From an uncultured Granulosicoccaceae bacterium (lineage in GTDB: Bacteria; Pseudomonadota; Gammaproteobacteria; Granulosicoccales; Granulosicoccaceae): a stretch of DNA of 64,000 nucleotides. Shown here piece after piece: positions 25,551 through 34,606 of the stretch. A program made the translations under genes and the position numbers. The stretch's first letter is position 1; the number at the start of each line of letters is the position of its first letter. Location: NCBI GenBank assembly GCA_938035525.1, contig CALHOI010000033.1:43853-107852 (forward strand), read 5' to 3'. A model generated the notes under the pieces. The model ran no database searches, was not told the origin of the DNA, and was given only the letters and a program-made list of their open reading frames with translations.

Positions 25551-26465
25551 ATGAACTTCGAACACATCTTTGATCAACTTGAAATATCGACAGATCCTTT
25601 TGCACTGTGCGAACTCCAAGGTAAATGCGACCTTAATGTCGGTCGGGATTCGAACGTGTCATTGCATTACATTCTCAATGGCGAGGGCGAACTGGCAATA
25701 CAAGACAGCGCTCCTATTAAAATAAGATCCGGTAGTTTGGTCTTGATTCCGGCATTAAAAAGTCATGCGCTACGTAGCTATGGCATGGCGACAGACTCTC
25801 ATTTAAATTGCGCTCCTCCTGAACTAAAGCTGCAACATGTGTTGGCTGTTGATCAGGTCAATGATGGTATTGGTCAGGTGATCGCATTGTGTGCTCATTT
25901 ACGTGTTGGTTTGCGAGGCGCTGTTGACGTTATCGAATTAATACGCGAGCCAATAGTCGAGCACATTGAACCAGAAAGTGCTTTGTATTCAACTATTGGA
26001 CAGATGATCAAAGAACTGAGCGAGCCAGCTGCAGGTAGTCGTGCAATGATTCGAGCGCTGCTCACTCAGTGCGTCATTGAAATGCTGAGGCGGCGCTTAA
26101 AAAATGGAGATACGGAATTACGCTGGATGTCTGCATTGCGTGACCCAACGGTCTGGGCTGCTTTGCGAGCAATGCTGGAAAAACCAGGCGACGCTCATAC
26201 GGTAGAGAGCCTTGCTGAAACGGCGGGCATGAGCCGGTCCGCATTCGCAGCGCGATTTAATGCTGCATACGGTAGTGGACCAATAGTTCTATTGCGTGAA
26301 TTAAGATTACGACGCGCTGCGGTTTTGTTGAAGAGTACCGACTTACCCGTAAAACGTGTTGCACAAATGGTTGGGTTTAGCAGTCGAACGGCATTCAGCC
26401 GTGTATTTGAACAATACATCGGACAAAGTCCATCGGAATATCGTCAGTTGGTGCGCAAGGCATAA
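25551..26465 (+). CDS. AraC-family transcriptional regulator with N-terminal cupin
   Basis: 304 residues. The N-terminal cupin region (SLHYILNGEGELAIQ, IRSGSLVLIPALKSHALR) is of the type that precedes an AraC DNA-binding domain. The C-terminal double helix-turn-helix spans about residues 205-300: VESLAETAGMSRSAFAARFNAAYGSGPIVLLRELRLRRAAVLL and VKRVAQMVGFSSRTAFSRVFEQYIGQSPSEYR. It is divergent from the exported isochorismatase-fold gene 130 bp away, so that gene is the natural target. Confidence 0.93.
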   Translation: MNFEHIFDQLEISTDPFALCELQGKCDLNVGRDSNVSLHYILNGEGELAIQDSAPIKIRSGSLVLIPALKSHALRSYGMATDSHLNCAPPELKLQHVLAVDQVNDGIGQVIALCAHLRVGLRGAVDVIELIREPIVEHIEPESALYSTIGQMIKELSEPAAGSRAMIRALLTQCVIEMLRRRLKNGDTELRWMSALRDPTVWAALRAMLEKPGDAHTVESLAETAGMSRSAFAARFNAAYGSGPIVLLRELRLRRAAVLLKSTDLPVKRVAQMVGFSSRTAFSRVFEQYIGQSPSEYRQLVRKA

Positions 26466-26600
26466 ACTTAAAGATCATATTCACGCAGGCCAGTGATCTG
26501 ACGTCGTATAATTTTTGCTAACGCTGCTAAACAATGCAACAGCAGCAAGGGCGTTTTCGATTTGCTTGGCAACAAAGCAAAACAATCGTCCATGCGTATT

Positions 26601-27206
26601 TCATTTGCGTGCTTTTCTTATTTGACGTGCCAACAATGCCGACCCGATCACCGCGCCACCAATAGCGCCATAAAGGTGGGCGTTGACCACCACGTTGCCA
26701 CCGGCAACCGATTCGCTGCCCGGCAGGGCTCCGGCAACTTGTTCCCAGACCAGCTTGCCAATAATTAATACAAGCAGCACGGCGGCCGATTTTGGGTAGT
26801 GTCGTAGGTCGGCTATGCAGCCAGCTATAATCAGTCCGTGCAGGGTGCCCGAAAAACCCACGTACCAAAATATGTGTTTGTCCAGCAAATACAAACCGAT
26901 TCCCACAACCAGACTTGAAAATAGCGTAATCAGTACCCATTCCCACCAATGAAAGCGTTGCCAGACCAGTGCGACGACCAACGCAAAGCCGGCTAAATTC
27001 ATGAAAAGGTGGTTGTTTCCAAGGTGAACAAAGTTGCCAGTCAGCAATAACCAGAATTGCCCCGCGCTAATGGCGTCGCGATCGAATCGCAGGCTCTGGT
27101 CCAGGCCAGCGAATTGCAGGCTCAGGCACAACAAGGCGATTCCCAGTGCCAGGCCAATGGCTGGTTGCATGACGCGCTGGAAAAGGGGCTGAATTATACG
27201 TTTCAT
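26601..27206 (-). CDS. rrtA: Rhombosortase (GlyGly-CTERM-processing rhomboid protease)
   Basis: Multi-pass rhomboid-family intramembrane serine protease of 201 residues with about six hydrophobic helices. Rhombosortase hallmarks are GNFVHLGNNHLFMNLAGF, VGFSGTLHGL with catalytic Ser119, and NAHLYGAIGGA with catalytic His177. Rhombosortases cleave GlyGly-CTERM tails of proteins that usually pass through type II secretion. The adjacent divergent gspGHIJKLMN operon supports this. No GlyGly-CTERM substrate was found in the window. Confidence 0.85.
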   Translation of the reverse strand: MKRIIQPLFQRVMQPAIGLALGIALLCLSLQFAGLDQSLRFDRDAISAGQFWLLLTGNFVHLGNNHLFMNLAGFALVVALVWQRFHWWEWVLITLFSSLVVGIGLYLLDKHIFWYVGFSGTLHGLIIAGCIADLRHYPKSAAVLLVLIIGKLVWEQVAGALPGSESVAGGNVVVNAHLYGAIGGAVIGSALLARQIRKARK

Positions 27207-27365
27207 CGTGTGTCACACTTTATAACTGGGCACGCTTTCCGCTACATCCATAATGCGGCATTAGATGGGCCTGTGAGGTCAAATCACCGTGCTATTCTTG
27301 TTGTTATAGGTTGTAACGAACACAACCGCTGAACATAAACGAAAAATCCTGGAGAAAGTATCCAT

Positions 27366-27803
27366 ATGGTCAAGAGTATGAAGCAAACTCGTCATGCTGG
27401 TTTTACGCTAATCGAAATTATGGTGGTGGTGGCCATTATCGCCATTTTGGGGGCCGCGGTGGTTCCCAAAATCATGAATAATCCTGACAAGGCCAGAATC
27501 GTTCGAGCCAACACAGACATTGGCACCATTGCACAAGCACTGGAGATGTACAAACTGGATAACTTCGCATACCCATCCACCGATCAGGGCTTACAGGCAC
27601 TGGTAGAAAAACCCGCCGGTGACCCTGAACCAGCTAACTGGTCAGACGGCGGCTACATTCAGTCACTGCCTAAAGATCCCTGGGGTCGTGAGTATGTGTA
27701 CGTTAGCCCCGGTGAAACCGGTGACTTTGATTTAATCTCGCTTGCCAGCGATGGGGTCGAAGGCGGTGAAGGTACAGGCGAAGATTTAAGCTACGCTAAC
27801 TAA
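27366..27803 (+). CDS. gspG: Type II secretion major pseudopilin GspG
   Basis: Main subunit of the periplasmic pseudopilus. The prepilin motif is HAG then FTLIEIMVVVAIIAILGA, with Glu5 of the mature form. The globular domain has DNFAYPSTDQGLQALVEKP and ends in DPWGREYVYVSPGETGDFDLISLASDGVEGGEGTGEDL, including the calcium loop. Length is 145 residues. GGAGA precedes the ATG. It is the first gene of the local gsp operon; gspC-F are not in front of it. Confidence 0.96.
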   Translation: MVKSMKQTRHAGFTLIEIMVVVAIIAILGAAVVPKIMNNPDKARIVRANTDIGTIAQALEMYKLDNFAYPSTDQGLQALVEKPAGDPEPANWSDGGYIQSLPKDPWGREYVYVSPGETGDFDLISLASDGVEGGEGTGEDLSYAN

Positions 27804-27840
27804 GCCAACAACGCGGCTGCAATACGGACAAATAAAAACA

Positions 27841-28410
27841 GTGCATCAGGCACGACCATCACGCGGTTTTAAACGTTTACGCGGTTTTACGCTAATAGAA
27901 GTGATGGTCGTTGTTGCCATTATTGCCATCATGGTGGGTGCGGTGGTGTTGCGCATCGACTTCAACAATATTGGCAAAATTGTTCGCGACCATGCACAAC
28001 GTACTCGGTTGCTAATGGAGTTGGCAGCCGATCAAGCCATTTATTCCCGTCAGCAACTGGGTATTCGGTTTCATCCAAATAGCTATGAGTTTTATATTCT
28101 CACCGGCAACGAAGATGGTGAAGGTACCTGGGAAATTTTTGAAGATGGTCGCCTGAAGTACGGCGATGTTAAAGCCACTATTGAATACCGAGTGGACATC
28201 GAAGGCTTGCCCATCGTACTCGAGGAACTCGAAGAAGAATTAGCTGCGGTAACCGAGGATAGCCCTATAAAACCGCATGTTTTATTCCTATCCAACGGCG
28301 AAGTCATGCCCGATTTTCGTGTGGTTATTGCCGACGAAGAAAGCGAGTTCGAGCATGCGATTTACACTGGCGAGATTGAACCGATTGTGCTGGAACAATT
28401 GAACGAATGA
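27841..28410 (+). CDS. gspH: Type II secretion minor pseudopilin GspH
   Basis: Begins with GTG. The prepilin motif RGFTLIEVMVVVAIIAIMVGAVVL is followed by MELAADQAIYSRQQLGIRFHPNSYEFY, typical of GspH. Length is 189 residues. An acidic insertion (LEELEEELAAVTEDSP) is notable. The stop overlaps the gspI start by four bases. Minor pseudopilins H, I, J and K form the pilus tip that initiates pseudopilus assembly. Confidence 0.92.
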   Translation: MHQARPSRGFKRLRGFTLIEVMVVVAIIAIMVGAVVLRIDFNNIGKIVRDHAQRTRLLMELAADQAIYSRQQLGIRFHPNSYEFYILTGNEDGEGTWEIFEDGRLKYGDVKATIEYRVDIEGLPIVLEELEEELAAVTEDSPIKPHVLFLSNGEVMPDFRVVIADEESEFEHAIYTGEIEPIVLEQLNE

Positions 28411-28781
28411 ACAAGCGACGTGGTTTCACATTAATAGAAGTGCTGGTGGCCATGACCATTTTGGCTGTTGGTGCGTCTGCGTTGGTCTCGTCATCTGGTG
28501 CCAGTGCTTTTCGCAGTGGTAAGTTGCGTGAGCGTGAAGTGGGTCGATGGGTAGCAACCAATCACCTTAATACCCTGCAAGCTTTACCAACATGGCCAGA
28601 TCTTGGCACCAAGAACACCGAAGTCGAAATGGTAAAACAAACCTGGTATATACGCACTCGAACCAAGGCTGAGCAGCTGGATTTGCGCAGAATGGATATA
28701 GAGGTGCGCCTTAACCCCGATGCCGAAGGGTATATTTATTCGGTTGCCGGCTTTGCCGGTAACCCGCAGCACCGATTTTAA
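28407..28781 (+). CDS. gspI: Type II secretion minor pseudopilin GspI
   Basis: 124 residues with prepilin motif RRGFTLIEVLVAMTILAVGASALV. The later GRWVATNHLNTLQALPTWPDLG and TWYIRTRTKAEQLDLRRMDIEV regions match GspI. It overlaps gspH by four bases and is separated from gspJ by three. Confidence 0.93.
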   Translation: MNKRRGFTLIEVLVAMTILAVGASALVSSSGASAFRSGKLREREVGRWVATNHLNTLQALPTWPDLGTKNTEVEMVKQTWYIRTRTKAEQLDLRRMDIEVRLNPDAEGYIYSVAGFAGNPQHRF

Positions 28782-28784
28782 AAG

Positions 28785-29411
28785 TTGCCTGTTTTGACAC
28801 TCTCAACATCAAGCAGCAAAGGCTTTACGCTTATAGAAGTCATGGTCGCCATGTTTTTATTAGCGATAATCGGTACGGCCGGTTTTACCATGTTGCAGCA
28901 GATCACCAAGGCGCGCGAACGCATTGAGGTTCAGTCTGAGCGACTCACCGAGTTGCAACGCACCTTTTACTGGTTAGCCGAAGACATCACGCAAATCACT
29001 GATCGCCCTGTTCGCTCTGCGGTGGATTCTATCGTCCCGGCGTTCCAATTTAATTTGCAGGGTTCGTCGCTGTTTGATTTCACCCGCGCTGGCTGGTCGA
29101 ATCCGGCTGCCGATATTCTGCCGGCTCGATCAACGTTGCAACGTGTCTCCTATTCGCTAGAGGACGATCGCTTAATTCGCAGTTACTGGTATCACCTGGA
29201 TTCGTTGAGTGAAGAGCCTGATAAACGTCGGCAGTTACTCAAGGATGTCGAAGAATTGACGGTTCGGTTTATGGATAACCAGGGCGGTTGGCAAGATCAA
29301 TGGCCACCGCTCAATAATGAAGGTGACGCCGGTATGCCGCGGGCACTCGAATTTACCTTCATTCTGGGCGATTTGGGGTCGGTTGTTCGCGTTTTCGGGC
29401 TACCGGGGTAA
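28785..29411 (+). CDS. gspJ: Type II secretion minor pseudopilin GspJ
   Basis: Starts at TTG (28785). The prepilin motif is SKGFTLIEVMVAMFLLAIIGTAGF. Conserved GspJ segments are RIEVQSERLTELQRTFYWLAEDITQI and the C-terminal ALEFTFILGDLGSVVRVFGLP. Length is 208 residues. It is part of the I-J-K tip complex. Confidence 0.92.
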   Translation: MPVLTLSTSSSKGFTLIEVMVAMFLLAIIGTAGFTMLQQITKARERIEVQSERLTELQRTFYWLAEDITQITDRPVRSAVDSIVPAFQFNLQGSSLFDFTRAGWSNPAADILPARSTLQRVSYSLEDDRLIRSYWYHLDSLSEEPDKRRQLLKDVEELTVRFMDNQGGWQDQWPPLNNEGDAGMPRALEFTFILGDLGSVVRVFGLPG

Positions 29412-29415
29412 GCAA

Positions 29416-30498
29416 ATGCGCGATAAATCGTCACGTAAATCGTCAAATAGTTCGTCACAAAGCGGTGTTGCGATCATTACAGCCATGTTGGTTGTCGCAT
29501 TAGGGACTATAACTGTAGTGGCGATAGTAAGTCGCCAGCAGCTCGACCTGCAAAGGGAAAAAAACGAAGCCATCATCCAGAACGCCCGCAGTTTTGCCAC
29601 CAGTGGGGAGCGATTTGCGGCGTCATTGCTGTTTTTGGATCATGAGGCGGGCTTACGTGAGAACACTGATTCGCTTGATGATGACTGGGCGCAAACCATA
29701 CCGCCCATATCAATTGATGAAATGCTCCTGCAAGGTTGCATTGTGGACATGCAAGGTCGGTTTAATCTGAATAACATTGTCAACGCAGAAGGTGACGCTG
29801 ATCCTGTACAGGTTGATATTTTGAAGCGGTTGCTGGGCGAGGTGAGCATCGATGTGTCTAAAGCCGAAGCCATCATTGACTGGGTAGACAAAGACCTGAA
29901 CGCGACCGTGCCAGATGGTGCCGAGGATGATTATTACACGGGGCTGGAGCCGGCCTATCGCTCCACCAACGGTCCGTTCAGCGCGGTCAGTGAATTGCAG
30001 CTGGTAAAGGGTTTTAGTCCGTCGGTGCCAGAAGAGGCAGAAGACTACAAGCTGTTGCTGCCACACATTGCCGCCTTGCCGGTAACGGGCGGGCAAACAC
30101 GCATCAACGTCAATACGGCCACACCCGAAGTGCTGTCGTCGTTGTCGGAGTTTATGCAGCCGCTGGGCGCAGACATGTCACGTTGGGAAACGGGTGCTTA
30201 TGAGGATTATCCGGGGTGCGAAGATATCTTCGATTTAACCCCAGACGATTCACCCGATCGACTGGCCGAAGACGAAGAACTAGAGCCGTATTTGTTTGAA
30301 CAGGACTTTATTTCAGAAGCAGCTGTAGAGACAGGAGAAGAAGTGGTGCCGCCGAACACCATATCGGTGACATCACGATTTTTCCAGATACGAGTCGATG
30401 TGTCAGGTGGCGATGCCACGCTAACGCAGTACTCGCTGTTGGAACGGGATGCGGAAGGCCGCTCAAAAGTCATATTTCGTGCCAGAGACACCTTGTAG
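29416..30498 (+). CDS. gspK: Type II secretion tip pseudopilin GspK
   Basis: 360 residues from ATG 29416, four bases after the gspJ stop; an in-frame extension inside gspJ is rejected. The prepilin-like motif QSGVAIITAMLVVALGTITVVAIV lacks the usual Glu5, which is normal for GspK at the tip. The large alpha domain includes DMQGRFNLNNIVN, EAIIDWVDKDLN and RINVNTATPEVLSSLSE. It caps the pseudopilus. Confidence 0.94.
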   Translation: MRDKSSRKSSNSSSQSGVAIITAMLVVALGTITVVAIVSRQQLDLQREKNEAIIQNARSFATSGERFAASLLFLDHEAGLRENTDSLDDDWAQTIPPISIDEMLLQGCIVDMQGRFNLNNIVNAEGDADPVQVDILKRLLGEVSIDVSKAEAIIDWVDKDLNATVPDGAEDDYYTGLEPAYRSTNGPFSAVSELQLVKGFSPSVPEEAEDYKLLLPHIAALPVTGGQTRINVNTATPEVLSSLSEFMQPLGADMSRWETGAYEDYPGCEDIFDLTPDDSPDRLAEDEELEPYLFEQDFISEAAVETGEEVVPPNTISVTSRFFQIRVDVSGGDATLTQYSLLERDAEGRSKVIFRARDTL

Positions 30499-30599
30499 AG
30501 GGTGCCGACAAGCCGGTTCGCTTTGAGTTGGCACATAGATTGGACAGTTAAAATCAACCAGCGGTAGCTGGTTTACACATAAAGTAGGTAGACAAGGCA

Positions 30600-31814
30600 T
30601 TGGCCAAACACGTCATCATACATTTACCGACCATCGGCGAGGACTACGTGCAGTGGGCCACGGCTGATGATCGGGGCTCGCTAACATCCGAGGTCAGTGC
30701 TGGCTCCTTTGAGCAAGTCGCTGCGGCTGTGGAAGGTCGCCGGGCAACATTGGTTTTGCCAGGCGATGATGTTCTGCTGGCTGAAGCAATTATCCCGGGT
30801 GGTTCCGCTGCCAGAGCTATGCAAGCCATACCCTATCAACTTGAAGATCAGGTTGCAGACGATGTCGATTCTTTGCACTTTGCGGTTGGTACTAAGGGCA
30901 AATCTGATGACTACCCTGTTGCCATTATTGGTCGTGAAGCGATGGATACAGTGCGAGAACAGTGTGCCAGCGCTGGGCTCAGACCAACAGAAATCGTTCC
31001 CGAAACCTTAGCGCTGCCAAAGTTTGATTCTGATGAATTGGATCAAGCCAAATGGACTGCTTTGGTCGACAGTGAAAACGCGGTTGTCAGACTCAACGGA
31101 TACAAAGGCTTTACAACCGACACGACCATGGCAGGCATGATGCTCGATGGCGCCCATCAGGATTTACCTGAAGACGCCAGCGCAGCAATCGTTGTTTTCA
31201 AAACCGAACCCAACGTTGTTTTACCGGTGTCCGACAAAGTTGAAATTGAAACCCGAGTTTGCGATAGCCGCTTGGGTTTGTATGCCAGTGGTCTTGCCAG
31301 TGCGCCTCGTATCAATTTATTGCAAGGTGACTACAGCCCTAAAACCCAGTTTGATAAAAGCTGGAAGCCGTGGCGCTGGAGCGCAGCACTGGCAGCCATA
31401 CTCGGCGTGGTTTTGTTTGTCGGTAAATGGATGGAGTACCGTCAGATGGGTTCGCAGGTAGAGCAACTGGATGCGCGTATGGCTCAGGTGTTTAATGAGG
31501 CCATGCCGGGTAAGCGTATGGTGCGCCCGCTAACGCAAATGAACACCGAAATAAAAAATCGCAGCGGTGGTAACACCGATGGCTTTACATCAAAAATGAG
31601 TCAAATAGCGGCAAGTCTGGCCACTCAGCCACAAACTGAAGTGCGCAGCATCAGCTATCGCGAAGGTCGTTTCGATCTTGACTTGTACACCGATGCCATA
31701 CCGACTCTCGACTTGCTGAAAGCCGAGCTGAAAAAGCGCGGCAATATGACCATGACAGTTCAGTCGGCTAACAACGACAACGATAAGCTTCGTGGCCGTG
31801 TTCGAATCCAATAA
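30600..31814 (+). CDS. gspL: Type II secretion inner-membrane platform protein GspL
   Basis: 404 residues starting at TTG 30600. The N-terminal actin-like cytoplasmic domain (residues 1-240) has LVLPGDDVLLAEAIIPGGSAARAMQAIPYQLEDQVADDVDSLHFAVG. One transmembrane helix near residue 265 (WSAALAAILGVVLFVGKW) is followed by a periplasmic ferredoxin-like domain. It links the GspE ATPase, whose gene is not in this window, to GspM and the pseudopilus. Confidence 0.92.
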   Translation: MAKHVIIHLPTIGEDYVQWATADDRGSLTSEVSAGSFEQVAAAVEGRRATLVLPGDDVLLAEAIIPGGSAARAMQAIPYQLEDQVADDVDSLHFAVGTKGKSDDYPVAIIGREAMDTVREQCASAGLRPTEIVPETLALPKFDSDELDQAKWTALVDSENAVVRLNGYKGFTTDTTMAGMMLDGAHQDLPEDASAAIVVFKTEPNVVLPVSDKVEIETRVCDSRLGLYASGLASAPRINLLQGDYSPKTQFDKSWKPWRWSAALAAILGVVLFVGKWMEYRQMGSQVEQLDARMAQVFNEAMPGKRMVRPLTQMNTEIKNRSGGNTDGFTSKMSQIAASLATQPQTEVRSISYREGRFDLDLYTDAIPTLDLLKAELKKRGNMTMTVQSANNDNDKLRGRVRIQ

Positions 31815-31854
31815 CGTGTTGAACCCAAACAGTATTTAAAGATAAGCACCTGAC

Positions 31855-32343
31855 ATGAAAGACTGGTACCTAAGACAAACGCCTCGTGACCGCATCATCG
31901 TGATTTGCGTAAGCGTTCTGTGCCTGCTCGGATTACTGTATGCCTTCGTCTGGTTTCCAATTACCAGTGGACTTGATCAAAATCGCACACTAATCAATAC
32001 CAAGCGCGAAACCTTACAACAAATGGAAGTGGCATCGGCCAAGATAAAAAGCATGGGAAGCAATACCGGGGTTATAAAGTCGTCTGGCGATAAAGCGCCT
32101 TATACCTTAATAGATGAGCGTATCAGGGCGGCAAGTCTGGCCAATAAACCCGATCGTGTTGAGCCACGCGGTAGCGATGGCACCGCTGCAAGAGTGCAAT
32201 TTTCAACGGTCGAATTCGATAAGCTTATTCAGGTTATTGCCGACCTTGAAACCTATGGCTTATCCATTGACACATTAAATGTCAGTCGAAAGAACGATGC
32301 CCAGGGTATGGTCAGCGCTCGTTTTGTCATGGAGAAAAATTAA
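31855..32343 (+). CDS. gspM: Type II secretion platform protein GspM
   Basis: 162 residues. A short cytoplasmic start (MKDWYLRQTPRDR) precedes one transmembrane helix (IIVICVSVLCLLGLLYAFVWF) and a periplasmic ferredoxin-like domain ending LETYGLSIDTLNVSRKNDAQGMVSARFVME. It partners GspL. gspN follows immediately. Confidence 0.9.
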   Translation: MKDWYLRQTPRDRIIVICVSVLCLLGLLYAFVWFPITSGLDQNRTLINTKRETLQQMEVASAKIKSMGSNTGVIKSSGDKAPYTLIDERIRAASLANKPDRVEPRGSDGTAARVQFSTVEFDKLIQVIADLETYGLSIDTLNVSRKNDAQGMVSARFVMEKN

Positions 32344-33132
32344 ATGCGAGTAGTGCGCCTGATATTACTCGGACTGCTTGCCTATCTTGTTTCGGTGTTT
32401 TTTTTGTTTCCCGCAGCACCATTGATTGAAAGATTCAAACCGAACATCAAGCCAGTTGAACTTGCTGGTGTGAGCGGGAAATTATTTAACGGCACCGTGG
32501 CTAACGTTAAATACGCTGACGATCTTCTACCGCTCGAATTTACCAACGTCGCCTGGAAGGCGGCTCCGGGTGCGCTACTAAAAGGCGGCATGGGTGCCAA
32601 CGTCAGCTATCAGGGCTACGGTGGTGGCGGTGAAGGGCAGGTACAACGAAAATGGAATGGCAACATGAGTGTGTCCGACTTTGTTTTTGATGCCGATTCC
32701 AAAGAGCTGGAAGTCCTGTTGCCTGGTCCCGTGGCTGAATTCAGCGGCAAAATAAATGGCCAACTGGATACCGTGTTACTGGCGAATAACCTGTTAGAAA
32801 AAATGCAAGGCCGGTTAGTGTGGGACCAGGCTAATATCGTCACGCGAATTTACGGGCCAGAGATAACTGCAAACCTGGGGCAGTTCAATATTGATATTGA
32901 GCCGCAAGACAACGCAACGCATAAAGTCGTTTTGAAATCTCAAGGCGGTGACTTGTCTATTGATGGCACCGTAACCATGGCGGCAAACGGCGATTACCGC
33001 ACAGACCTGCTGCTAACACCGGCGGCCAATGCGCCGCAGCCCTTGTTGCAAACCCTACAGCGGCTAACCCGCCCTGATGGCGGAGGCCGGTACGTGATCA
33101 AGCACAGTGGCAACATTAATCAAGGCACTTAA
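32344..33132 (+). CDS. gspN: Type II secretion protein GspN
   Basis: 262 residues with one N-terminal transmembrane helix (LILLGLLAYLVSVFFLFPAAPL) and a mostly beta periplasmic part. The segments LAGVSGKLFNGTVANVKYADDLLPLEFTNVAWKAAPGALLKG and GRLVWDQANIV are typical of GspN. GspN is an accessory, often dispensable, component. This gene ends the operon. Confidence 0.88.
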   Translation: MRVVRLILLGLLAYLVSVFFLFPAAPLIERFKPNIKPVELAGVSGKLFNGTVANVKYADDLLPLEFTNVAWKAAPGALLKGGMGANVSYQGYGGGGEGQVQRKWNGNMSVSDFVFDADSKELEVLLPGPVAEFSGKINGQLDTVLLANNLLEKMQGRLVWDQANIVTRIYGPEITANLGQFNIDIEPQDNATHKVVLKSQGGDLSIDGTVTMAANGDYRTDLLLTPAANAPQPLLQTLQRLTRPDGGGRYVIKHSGNINQGT

Positions 33133-33243
33133 TCGATTGTTAATGCCGTGCAATGTTTAAAGATGCGCTGCGCACCTCAATGCATTGTTTAACCATTTCT
33201 CGTTGCTACCGCTACGGGTACTGTAGAAACCGGAAGAGACTGG

Positions 33244-34071
33244 ATGCTTCTCGACCCTGACAAAACGATCGAACTGACTCAGCAAGCGCTTTCCATAGCC
33301 CGGGCAGCAGGCAAGCGTATTGTGGAAGTATACGAAGACGACTACACCGTTGCCTACAAATCTGATAACACTCCCGTTACCACAGCCGATTTAGAAGCCC
33401 ACGACATCATTGTTGAAGCGCTGGAAGCGCTGCCTGATTCGTTTCCGGTTATCTCTGAAGAATCCGAAGAGGTGCCTTACGCCAAGCGCAATAACTGGTC
33501 GCAATTTTGGCTCGTTGACCCCTTGGACGGCACGCGTGAGTTTGTCCGCCGCAACGGCGAGTTCTCGGTGAACATCGCACTTATTTCTGACGGTAAACCG
33601 GTGCTTGGCGTTGTCACTGCACCGGTACTCGATGTTAGTTATTACGCCTCTCACACGCAGGGAGCCTGGAAACAGCAAGGACAGGAAGAGCCGCAGGAAA
33701 TACATGTGCGACCCGCGCCCAAGGCTGGCGAACTCACCGTTGCGCGAAGTCGCTGTCCGGTGGTGGGTCCGCGTTTGCAGGCATTTCTGGATAAATTGGG
33801 TGCTCACCAGGAGGTACCCATGGGATCCTCGTTAAAGTCCTGTCTTGTTGCCGAGGGTGTTGCCGATGTCTATGTGCGCCTGGGTCCAACGTCCGAATGG
33901 GACACAGCTGCTGCCCAATGCATTGTGGAAGAGGCGGGTGGTCACATCACCGATACTGATTTGTGCGACTTACGGTATAACACCCGCGAGTCCCTGCTTA
34001 ACCCGCATTTCATGGTTTTCGGTGATGAAACGCACAACTGGCGAGACTATCTGAGCGCCGATACGGCCTGA
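33244..34071 (+). CDS. cysQ: 3'(2'),5'-bisphosphate nucleotidase CysQ
   Basis: 275-residue inositol-phosphatase-fold enzyme that removes the 3' phosphate from PAP/PAPS in sulfate assimilation. The metal site has VISEESEEVPY, LVDPLDGTREFVRRNGEFSVNIALI and later SEWDTAAAQCIVEEAGG. The RREFVxRNGEFxVN form is characteristic of CysQ over inositol monophosphatase. GGAAGAGA precedes the ATG. The nearby SulP gene is too far away to imply linkage. Confidence 0.94.
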   Translation: MLLDPDKTIELTQQALSIARAAGKRIVEVYEDDYTVAYKSDNTPVTTADLEAHDIIVEALEALPDSFPVISEESEEVPYAKRNNWSQFWLVDPLDGTREFVRRNGEFSVNIALISDGKPVLGVVTAPVLDVSYYASHTQGAWKQQGQEEPQEIHVRPAPKAGELTVARSRCPVVGPRLQAFLDKLGAHQEVPMGSSLKSCLVAEGVADVYVRLGPTSEWDTAAAQCIVEEAGGHITDTDLCDLRYNTRESLLNPHFMVFGDETHNWRDYLSADTA

Positions 34072-34153
34072 ACTGATGCTCCTGAGTCAGGTTTGGTCAA
34101 TCTGATGCCTATCTGCGTTATCATCCCCCGACAGTCTGCACTGCGTATTATCC

Positions 34154-34606
34154 GTGACCGAAAAATTCAAAACACCTGAAGAAGCTGAAATTGCCTTTTA
34201 CGAGGCAATTGAACAAGCCGATATAAAAGCACTGGGCAGCGTCTGGTCGCTCGATGACAATATTGTTTGTATTCACCCAGGGGCTAATCGAATTGAAGGT
34301 CGAGAGCAAGTGCTGGACAGTTTTTCCGACATGTTTGCCTCCTCCCCAACCATCGGCTTTTCAATATCAGATGCCTTGCAAACCGAAAGCGATGGCCTTG
34401 CCATACACTTGGTTCGAGAAGAAATAGAGCTGGACGGGCAGCTGGTCAGTGTCATGGTATCAACCAATATTTATCACATGGAAGACGGCGGCTGGCGCAT
34501 GTTGTTGCATCATTCGTCGCACGAGCCAGAGGCTAATTCTGAGGAAGATTACGACGACTACGATGACTTTGATGAAGTCCCAGAGCCTCCTCCGGTATTG
34601 CACTGA
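34154..34606 (+). CDS. NTF2-like / SnoaL-type domain protein
   Basis: 150 residues from a GTG start. The N-terminal helix PEEAEIAFYEAIEQADIKALGSVWSLDDNIVCIHPGANRIEGREQVLDSF is the typical NTF2-like DUF4440/SnoaL_3 pattern, followed by strands ending GGWRMLLHHSSHEP. The tail is an acidic Asp/Tyr-rich stretch (EEDYDDYDDFDEVPEPPPV). No catalytic residues can be assigned. It overlaps the following gene by one base, so the two are coupled. Confidence 0.8.
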   Translation: MTEKFKTPEEAEIAFYEAIEQADIKALGSVWSLDDNIVCIHPGANRIEGREQVLDSFSDMFASSPTIGFSISDALQTESDGLAIHLVREEIELDGQLVSVMVSTNIYHMEDGGWRMLLHHSSHEPEANSEEDYDDYDDFDEVPEPPPVLH

